DNA of 27,103 bases from JBEKVE01 sp049514335 (lineage in GTDB: Bacteria > Actinomycetota > Acidimicrobiia > Acidimicrobiales > UBA8190): NCBI GenBank assembly GCA_049514335.1, contig JBEKVE010000019.1:1-27103 (forward strand), given 5' to 3'. The position numbers and the translations under genes are program-made. Position 1 is the stretch's first letter, and each line of letters begins with the position of its first letter. Under the pieces are notes generated by a model that saw only the letters and a list, made by a program, of their open reading frames with translations, searched no databases and was not told the DNA's origin. Positions 22,021 through 27,103 of this stretch are shown in pieces.

Positions 22021-23240
22021 GCCCCGACGAAGTCCGAACCGACGCCACCACCGCCCCCTTGGACGGCGTCCGGGTGGTGGAACTGGGCGACGAGTCGGCC
22101 GAGTACTGCGGGCGCCTGCTCGCCGGCCTCGGCGCCGACGTGGTCAAGGCCGAACCCCCCGGCGGGGCGCCGTCGCGTTCGGTGGGGCCCTTCGTCGACG
22201 ACCGGCCCGGTCCCGACCGCAGCCTGGCGTTCTGGGCCGACAACGTGGGCAAGCGCTCGGTGGTGGTGCACGACGACGACGAGGTGCTCGCCTTGGTGGC
22301 AGCAGCCGACGTCGTGGTGCACACGCTGCGCGCCTCGGAGTGCGAGGCCCGCCGGCTCACCTTCACCGACCTGCGCGCCGTGGCGCCCGGGCTGATCGTG
22401 TGCGCGCTCACACCCTTCGGCCACGACGGCCCCTGGGCCGACTATCTCGCCGACGACCTCGTGCTCATGGCGCTCGGCGGGTCGATGGCGGCCTGTGGCT
22501 ACGGGCCCGGTGCCGACGGGGTCTACGACACGCCGCCGCTCGCCTCCCACGGCGACCAGGCGTGGCGAACGGCCGCCACCTACGGCGCCATCGCCGTGCT
22601 GGGGGCGCTCGCCTGGCGCCAGGGTTCGGGGCAGGGCCAATTCCTCGACGTGTCCGCCCACGAGTGCTCGGCCAGCATGACCGAGTGGCACCTCATGACG
22701 TACCTCTGCTCCGGCGCCGTGCACCGGCGCGGCCCGCACCCCACCCTGACCGGCTCCGACGGCCGGCAGGTGGCGGCGCTCAACCCCGACTTCCTGGGGC
22801 CGCACGTCTTCGCCCGCATGCTCGAGATGCTCGAGGCGCAAGGGGTGGCCGGCCCCCTGTCGGACCCGGCGTTCGCCGACCCCGCGCACCGCGCCGCCAA
22901 CTACCGGGAGGTGTGGCGGGCACTCAAGCGCCTGGCCGAGAAGCACGACGGCGAGACCCTGTACCGCCTGGGGCAGAGCGCGGGCCTCCCCTGGGGGGTG
23001 ATCCGCTCCCCCGACGAGGTGCTCGACGATCGCCACCTGCGCGCCCGGGGCCACTTCGTGGAGCTCGAGCACCCCGAACTGGGTCGAACCGTGACCTATC
23101 CCGGCGCCCCCTTCCTCGCCCACGCCTCGCCCTGGGTCACACGCCGGCGCCCGCCGCTGCTGGACGAGCACGCCGACGAGGTGGCCCGGCAGTGGCACCC
23201 ACACGGCGCGGCGGCCTCGGACGGGGCCGGGTCGCCGTGA
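22017..23240 (+). CDS. Class III (CaiB/BaiF) CoA-transferase, second subunit
   Basis: A 407-residue CaiB/BaiF protein, distinct from its neighbour. LDGVRVVELGDESAEYCGR and LGADVVKAEPPGG form the N-terminal fold. NVGKRSVVV and ALTPFGHDGPWADYL follow. Asp180 in SHGDQAWRTAATYGAI occupies the catalytic Asp position, followed by GSGQGQFLDVSAHE. Compared with the first subunit it has fewer conserved features near GKRS (VGKRS, not GGKRS) and a shorter N-terminal lobe. It may pair with the first subunit or act on a different acid in the same pathway. It starts in ATGA with the upstream gene and ends in GTGA with the thiolase-like gene, so its translation should be coupled at both ends. Confidence 0.88.
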   Translation: MSPDEVRTDATTAPLDGVRVVELGDESAEYCGRLLAGLGADVVKAEPPGGAPSRSVGPFVDDRPGPDRSLAFWADNVGKRSVVVHDDDEVLALVAAADVVVHTLRASECEARRLTFTDLRAVAPGLIVCALTPFGHDGPWADYLADDLVLMALGGSMAACGYGPGADGVYDTPPLASHGDQAWRTAATYGAIAVLGALAWRQGSGQGQFLDVSAHECSASMTEWHLMTYLCSGAVHRRGPHPTLTGSDGRQVAALNPDFLGPHVFARMLEMLEAQGVAGPLSDPAFADPAHRAANYREVWRALKRLAEKHDGETLYRLGQSAGLPWGVIRSPDEVLDDRHLRARGHFVELEHPELGRTVTYPGAPFLAHASPWVTRRRPPLLDEHADEVARQWHPHGAAASDGAGSP

Positions 23241-24466
23241 CGACACCGGGGGCGAGGGCCTGTGTGGTCGGTGTGGGTGAGACCCGCTACGCCAAGTGGG
23301 GCGGCATCACCGACGCCAGCGAGTACGAGCTCGCCCTCGACGCCATCCTGGCGGCCGTGGCCGACGCCGGGCTGCGCGTCGACGACGTGGACGGGCTGGC
23401 GTCGTTCGCCGAGGACCGCAACGACGCCACCTTCGTCGCCGCCGACCTGGGGCTGCCCGAGCTGCGCTACGCCGGGCTGTCGTGGCTGCCGGGCGGGGGC
23501 GGGGCGTGCGCGGCGGTGGCCAACGCCGCTCACGCTGTCGAGAGCGGCACCGCCGACGTGGTGGTGGTGTACCGCTCGCTGTGCCAGGGCCAGTTCCGCC
23601 GCTTCGGGCGGGGCCCGGCCAATGCGCCTGCCACCGGGCCGGCGCGGGTTCCCCACGCCCGCCGGGCCCGCAGCCTGCTCGACGCCCACGTCGCCTTCAC
23701 CATGCCCTTCGGGGTGTTCGGGCCACCCATCGCCTACGCCATGGTGCTGCGCCGCCACATGCACCTGTTCGGCACGACACAGGAGCAGATGGGGCACGTG
23801 GCCGTCACCACGCGGGCCCACGCAGCGCGCAACCCCCGCGCCGTGATGGGGGCGCGCCCCATGACGATGGACGACTACTTCGCCTCGCGCCTGGTGTCGG
23901 ACCCGTTCCGCCTGTTCGACTGTTGCCTCGAGAACGACGGTGCGTGCGCCGTGGTGGTGACGAGCGCGGCCCGCGCCGCCGACACGGCCAAGGGCCCGGT
24001 CACCGTCCTCGGGTCGGCCCAGGGCACCCTGCAGGGCTTCGGCCACGGCCAGTACTCCAACGTGGGCATGCCCGACGACGACTACGCCAGCGCCGGGGCG
24101 CGCGGCGTGGCCGCCCGGCTGTGGGCCGCCGCCGGGGTGGGGCCGAGCGACATGGACGTGGCCCAGATCTACGACCACTTCACGGGCCTCGTCCTTCTGA
24201 GCCTCGAGGACTTCGGCTTCTGCGGCCGCGGCGAGGGAGGCCCGATGGCGGCGTCGGGCGCCCTGGCGTGGCCCGGCGGGGCACTGCCCACCAACACCCA
24301 CGGCGGCAGCCTGTCCGAGGCCTACATCCACGGGCTCAACCACGTGGTGGAAGGGGTGCGCCAGCTCCGGGGGGAGTCGACGTGCCAGGTCGACGGGGCC
24401 GAGACGTGCCTGGTCACGAGCGCGGCGGGGGTGCCCACGAGCGCGTTGGTCCTGGGACGCCGATGA
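23237..24466 (+). CDS. Thiolase-like protein A (SCP-x/Ltp2-type acyl-CoA aldolase or acetyltransferase)
   Basis: A 409-residue thiolase-fold protein. It opens VTTPGARACVVGVGETRYAK, with VADAGLRVDDVDGLASF, and has the C-terminal YDHFTGLVLLSLEDFGFC and NTHGGSLSEAYIHGLNH. The canonical thiolase nucleophile should stand 20 residues before the Asp of TADVVVV (Asp107), where the protein has Gly87; the nearest Cys is Cys91 (GGGGACAAV), four residues out of place. This is a feature of the SCP-x/Ltp2 branch, where some members catalyse retro-aldol cleavage with a DUF35 partner rather than thiolysis. It overlaps the next gene, a DUF35 protein, as ATGA, and is probably its partner. The exact substrate is unknown. 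Confidence 0.85.
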   Translation: MTTPGARACVVGVGETRYAKWGGITDASEYELALDAILAAVADAGLRVDDVDGLASFAEDRNDATFVAADLGLPELRYAGLSWLPGGGGACAAVANAAHAVESGTADVVVVYRSLCQGQFRRFGRGPANAPATGPARVPHARRARSLLDAHVAFTMPFGVFGPPIAYAMVLRRHMHLFGTTQEQMGHVAVTTRAHAARNPRAVMGARPMTMDDYFASRLVSDPFRLFDCCLENDGACAVVVTSAARAADTAKGPVTVLGSAQGTLQGFGHGQYSNVGMPDDDYASAGARGVAARLWAAAGVGPSDMDVAQIYDHFTGLVLLSLEDFGFCGRGEGGPMAASGALAWPGGALPTNTHGGSLSEAYIHGLNHVVEGVRQLRGESTCQVDGAETCLVTSAAGVPTSALVLGRR

Positions 24467-24945
24467 CCGCTCCCCCCGCTTCGACGAGCTCGCCCGGGAT
24501 GCGCTGGTTCCCCGACGAGATGCCCGTCCCCGCCCTCGGCCCGGAATCGGCGGGCTGGTGGGAGGAGGCCGCCGCCCACCGCCTGGTGGTGCAGCGCTGC
24601 GCCGACTGCGGCCGCACCCGCCACCCCCCCGGGCCCCTGTGCCCCGCCTGCCGGAGCAGGGCCTCGACGTGGAGCACCCTCCCGGGCACCGGGACGGTGT
24701 ACACCTACACGGTCGTGCACCAGGCCTTCATCCCCGCCCTGTCGGACACCGTCCCCTACGTCGTCGCCGTCGTCGAGCTCGACGGCGGGGACGGGGCGCG
24801 TCTCGTGTCCGACATCGTCGACGTCCACCCCGAGGACGTGGCGGTGGGCATGGCCGTGGCCGTGGTGTGGGAGGACATGGGCCCCGACCTCGCGCTCCCC
24901 CGCTTCCGGGCCGTCACCACCGTCGGGACCGGGGGTGCACCGTGA
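24463..24945 (+). CDS. DUF35 OB-fold/zinc-ribbon protein A (partner of thiolase-like A)
   Basis: A 160-residue DUF35 protein. The N-terminal helical lead is followed by a rubredoxin-like zinc ribbon with Cys46-x2-Cys49 (CADC) and Cys60-x2-Cys63 (CPAC), then an OB fold beginning GTGTVYTYTVVHQAF and running through VPYVVAVVELDG and VSDIVDVHPEDVAVGM. Such proteins are non-catalytic partners that dock on thiolase-like enzymes and can complete their acyl-CoA site, as in Ltp2-ChsH2 and BbsAB. It starts in ATGA overlap with thiolase-like A and ends in GTGA overlap with thiolase-like B, so it could in principle pair with either; the former is the usual order. Confidence 0.88.
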   Translation: MTAPPASTSSPGMRWFPDEMPVPALGPESAGWWEEAAAHRLVVQRCADCGRTRHPPGPLCPACRSRASTWSTLPGTGTVYTYTVVHQAFIPALSDTVPYVVAVVELDGGDGARLVSDIVDVHPEDVAVGMAVAVVWEDMGPDLALPRFRAVTTVGTGGAP

Positions 24946-26111
24946 CCGGCCGCGGCCGACGGGCCGTGATCGCCGGCGTGGCCACGTCGGACTACCCGTC
25001 GCTGCCGCACCTGTCGGAGCACGCCGTGCACGGGCAGGCGGCCGACCGTGCCCTGGCCGACGCCGGTCTCACCATGGCCGACGTCGACGGCTTCGCCACG
25101 GCGGGGTTCTTCCCCATGTACGCCACCGGGGTGGCGGAGTACCTGGGCCTGCACCCTCTGTATCTCGACGAGACGAACACCGGAGGCTCGTCGTTCGAGG
25201 TGCTCGTGGAGCACGCCGCCTACGCCGTGGAGGCGGGAGCGGCCGAGGTCGTTCTCGTCACCTACGGCAGCGTGCAGCTCTCGCAGATGGGCCGCCGGCT
25301 CGGCACCGGCGGCGGTGGCGGCGGGGGGTTCGCCCCCGGCCCCGCCATCTACGACGCGCTGTGGGGCAACACGCTGGTGGGCAACTACGCCCTGGCGGCA
25401 CGCCGCCACATGCACCAGTACGGCACCACGGCCGAGCAGCTGGCGGCGGTGGCCGTCACCATGCGCCGGCACGCGGCCACCAACCCCATGGCCCAGGAGC
25501 GCGAGCCCATCACCGTCGAGGACGTCGTCGGCTCGCGCCTCGTGGCCGATCCGCTTCACAAGCTCGACTGCTGTGTGATCTCCGACGGCGGCGCGGCCTG
25601 CGTGGTGACCACGGCCGAGCGCGCCGCCGACCTGCGCCAGGACCCCGTGTTCGTCCTGGGCGCGGCGCACGCCACCACCCACCACATGAACATGTCGGCC
25701 ATGCCCGACCTCACCGTCACGCCCGCCGCCCAGAGCGGACCCGCCGCCTTCGCCCGGGCCGGCATCACCCCGGCGGACGTGGACGTGGCCGAGCTGTATG
25801 ACTCGTTCACCATCACCGTGGTGCTGACGGTGGAGGACCTCGGGTTCTGCGCCAAGGGCGAGGGGGGGGCCTTCGTGTCCGACGATGGCCTCGGGATCGG
25901 CGGACGGCTGCCCACCAACACCGACGGCGGCGGCCTGTCGGCCTGCCACCCCGGCATGCGCGGCATGTTCCTGATCGTGGAGGCGGTCCGCCAGCTGCGG
26001 GGCCAGGGCGGTCTCACCCAGGTGCCCGGGGCCGCCGTCGCCGTGGCCCACGGCACCGGGGGCATGCTGTCCACCGGCGCCACCCTCGTGCTCGGCCGGG
26101 AGGCTCCGTGA
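24942..26111 (+). CDS. Thiolase-like protein B (no canonical nucleophilic Cys)
   Basis: A 389-residue thiolase-fold protein with AVIAGVATSDYPS at the N-terminus, a Gly-rich loop GTGGGGGGGFAPGPA near residue 115-130, YDSFTITVVLTVEDLGFCAKGEGG and PTNTDGGGLSACHPG. At the place of the thiolase Cys it reads TNTGGSSFEVLVEHAA, with Gly or Ser in its stead, and the later H of NxHGG is replaced by Asp (NTDGG). So normal Claisen chemistry is unlikely, and aldolase chemistry like that of Ltp2 is more plausible. The downstream Cys-His (SACHPGM) matches a family position. It is flanked by DUF35 genes on both sides, with GTGA overlaps at both ends. Confidence 0.85.
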   Translation: MTGRGRRAVIAGVATSDYPSLPHLSEHAVHGQAADRALADAGLTMADVDGFATAGFFPMYATGVAEYLGLHPLYLDETNTGGSSFEVLVEHAAYAVEAGAAEVVLVTYGSVQLSQMGRRLGTGGGGGGGFAPGPAIYDALWGNTLVGNYALAARRHMHQYGTTAEQLAAVAVTMRRHAATNPMAQEREPITVEDVVGSRLVADPLHKLDCCVISDGGAACVVTTAERAADLRQDPVFVLGAAHATTHHMNMSAMPDLTVTPAAQSGPAAFARAGITPADVDVAELYDSFTITVVLTVEDLGFCAKGEGGAFVSDDGLGIGGRLPTNTDGGGLSACHPGMRGMFLIVEAVRQLRGQGGLTQVPGAAVAVAHGTGGMLSTGATLVLGREAP

Positions 26112-26560
26112 CCGATCGCAGCGCCACGCCGCCCGCGCAGGAGCGTCCGCCCAAGCCCCGTCCCGCCCCCGTCCCCGACGCCGACTCGGCCCCCTACTGG
26201 CAGGCCGCCCACGACGGCCGGCTGGTGGTGCAGCACTGTCTGGCGTGTGGTGCGCATCAGCTCTACCCCCGCGACCGCTGCCTCGTGTGCCGGGGGGAGC
26301 TCGAATGGGTCGACGCCAGCGGGCGGGGCACCGTGCACAGCTTCACCGTGATCCGGCAGAACTACGCCCGGCCCTTCCGGGACTGGATCCCGTACGTGGT
26401 GGCCCTCGTCGACCTGGAGGAAGGCCCCCGCCTCATGACCAACATCGTGGGGTGCGCGCCCGAGGACGTGCGCATCGGCATGCCGGTGCGGGCCACCTTC
26501 GAGGTGGTGTCGGACGTGGCCGGCATCGCCCTGTTCGTGCGCGACGAGCCCGGTCCGTGA
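26108..26560 (+). CDS. DUF35 OB-fold/zinc-ribbon protein B
   Basis: A 150-residue DUF35 protein. A Pro-rich N-terminus (residues 1-26) precedes the helix SAPYWQAAHDGRLVVQHC and the zinc ribbon Cys44-x2-Cys47 and Cys58-x2-Cys61 (CLVC). The OB fold begins GRGTVHSFTVIRQNY and continues with IPYVVALVDLEEGPRLMTNI and CAPEDVRIGM. This is the most typical of the three DUF35 proteins. It overlaps thiolase-like B by GTGA, so it is its likely partner, and overlaps the next DUF35 gene by GTGA. Its role is to assist acyl-CoA binding in the complex. Confidence 0.88.
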   Translation: MTDRSATPPAQERPPKPRPAPVPDADSAPYWQAAHDGRLVVQHCLACGAHQLYPRDRCLVCRGELEWVDASGRGTVHSFTVIRQNYARPFRDWIPYVVALVDLEEGPRLMTNIVGCAPEDVRIGMPVRATFEVVSDVAGIALFVRDEPGP

Positions 26561-27018
26561 CACCGTCGGGCCACGACCGCACCGACGCCGCTGTGCCCGT
26601 GCGCGCCGGCCTGTTCACCGACACCGGCACACCCCACCTCCTCGGCAGCCGGTGCGGTGCATGCCACAACCACGCTTTCCCCGCGTCGGACACCTGTCCC
26701 TACTGCTCGGCCGAGGGGACCGAACTGGTGGAGCTGTCGCCGGCCGGCACGCTGTGGGCCTGGACGGCGGTGACCAGCGCACCCCCGGGATACCGCGGCA
26801 CGGTGCCCTACGGGTTCGGCGTGGTCGAGCTGCCCGAGGGGCTGCGGGTGGTGACCCGCCTGACCGAGGCCGACCCGTCGCGCCTGCACGCCGGGCAGGC
26901 GATGGAGCTGGTGGTGGTCCCCCTGCACGCCGGGGACGGCGGTGACGACGGGAACACCGAGAACGATGGGCACGACGTGGTGGGCTACGCCTTCGCCCCG
27001 TCCGGGAGCGACGCGTGA
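26557..27018 (+). CDS. DUF35-type OB-fold/zinc-ribbon protein C
   Basis: A 153-residue protein with the same plan but more divergent: N-terminal VPVRAGLFTDTGTPHLLGS, zinc ribbon Cys33-x2-Cys36 and Cys47-x2-Cys50 (CPYC), then an OB fold AGTLWAWTAVTSAPPGYRG, VPYGFGVVELPEGLRVV and an Asp/Gly-rich tail DGGDDGNTENDGH. The first strand lacks the usual Y-T/S-F-T-V pattern and the tail is unusually acidic. It overlaps DUF35 B and the third thiolase-like gene as GTGA at both ends. It most likely partners the third thiolase; an alternative is a mixed complex with DUF35 B. Confidence 0.82.
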   Translation: MTPSGHDRTDAAVPVRAGLFTDTGTPHLLGSRCGACHNHAFPASDTCPYCSAEGTELVELSPAGTLWAWTAVTSAPPGYRGTVPYGFGVVELPEGLRVVTRLTEADPSRLHAGQAMELVVVPLHAGDGGDDGNTENDGHDVVGYAFAPSGSDA

Positions 27019-27103
27019 CGGCCGTGGAGGTGGCCGGGGTGGGCATCCACCCCTTCGGCCGCTTCGAGGACCGCTCCATCACCGACATGGGGGTGGCGGC
27101 GGT
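27015..27103 (+). CDS. Thiolase-like protein C, N-terminal fragment (cut by window edge)
   Basis: From the GTG overlapping the previous stop (GTGA) the frame stays open to the window end and reads VTAVEVAGVGIHPFGRFED, then RSITDMGVAA. 'V-G-x-G-x-HPFGRF-xxxS' is the N-terminal signature of SCP-x/thiolase-like acyl-CoA enzymes, where the two others have VGVGETRYAK and AGVATSDYPS. Only 29 residues are visible, so the active-site state is unknown. It extends the operon beyond the window. Confidence 0.72.
   Translation, partial: MTAVEVAGVGIHPFGRFEDRSITDMGVAA

Noticed and set aside
21473..24466. A 997-codon frame that looks like one giant protein ending in the thiolase-like A gene
   Set aside because: Only the part from 23237 has a thiolase pattern; the first part is the shadow of the CaiB genes, which are well supported in other frames.

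Overview
The window is a high-GC, densely coded stretch of a bacterial chromosome. A mycothiol-type formaldehyde dehydrogenase, an F420/LLM-type oxidoreductase, an RpiB with Glu rather than Cys in its active-site loop, many GTG starts, and promoters of the TANNNT type placed 6-7 nt before a start codon all point to an actinobacterium. The mix of CaiB, thiolase-like and DUF35 genes with amidohydrolase and DUF4331 genes would suit an Acidimicrobiia-like lineage, but that placement is inference. I saw no rRNA, tRNA, CRISPR array, insertion sequence or phage gene.

Layout. 1-669 (+): the tail of a short-chain dehydrogenase, then an AhpD-like protein with a predicted leaderless promoter. 728-5926 (-): an aldo/keto reductase downstream of a compact run (14-TM-type exporter, SDR, VOC protein, MetE-like methyltransferase) in which the last three genes overlap or nearly touch. 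5980-6630 (-): a haem-oxygenase-fold diiron protein that keeps the residues linked to self-sacrificing p-aminobenzoate synthesis in Chlamydia CADD. 6772-9046 (+): a small Tat-signal protein, an intergenic tandem repeat, a DUF4331 protein and a small conserved protein. 9190-10764 (+): a membrane-anchored HtrA protease with a YPPG-rich N-terminus. 10766-10882 (-): a relic of a GNAT acetyltransferase. 11050-12894 (+): an orphan six-TM histidine kinase abutting an alpha/beta hydrolase. 13104-14042 (+): a secreted LysM/SLT muralytic enzyme. 14296-16242 (+): mycothiol-dependent formaldehyde dehydrogenase plus an alpha/beta hydrolase. 16228-18027 (-): an LLM oxidoreductase, a 56-residue acidic protein and an APH-type phosphotransferase. 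18102-19315 (+): RpiB and a class III nucleotide cyclase whose C-terminal YHS domain is cut off by a frameshift. 19312-20592 (-): an amidohydrolase.

20725 to the window end (+) is the most striking part: at least eight genes, every junction a 4-nt ATGA or GTGA overlap, in the order CaiB, CaiB, thiolase-like, DUF35, thiolase-like, DUF35, DUF35, thiolase-like. The order resembles class III CoA-transferase pairs plus thiolase/DUF35 complexes known from benzylsuccinate (BbsEF, BbsAB) and steroid side-chain (Ltp2-ChsH2) degradation, but three thiolase-like and three DUF35 genes in one operon, with no hydratase or acyl-CoA dehydrogenase inside the window, do not match a pathway I recognise. I infer a CoA-dependent degradation pathway for an unidentified carboxylate: the CaiB pair would activate the acid and the thiolase/DUF35 complexes would cleave it. 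The operon is divergent from the amidohydrolase, and a perfect 12-bp palindrome overlaps the predicted promoter between them, so both may be under one repressor.
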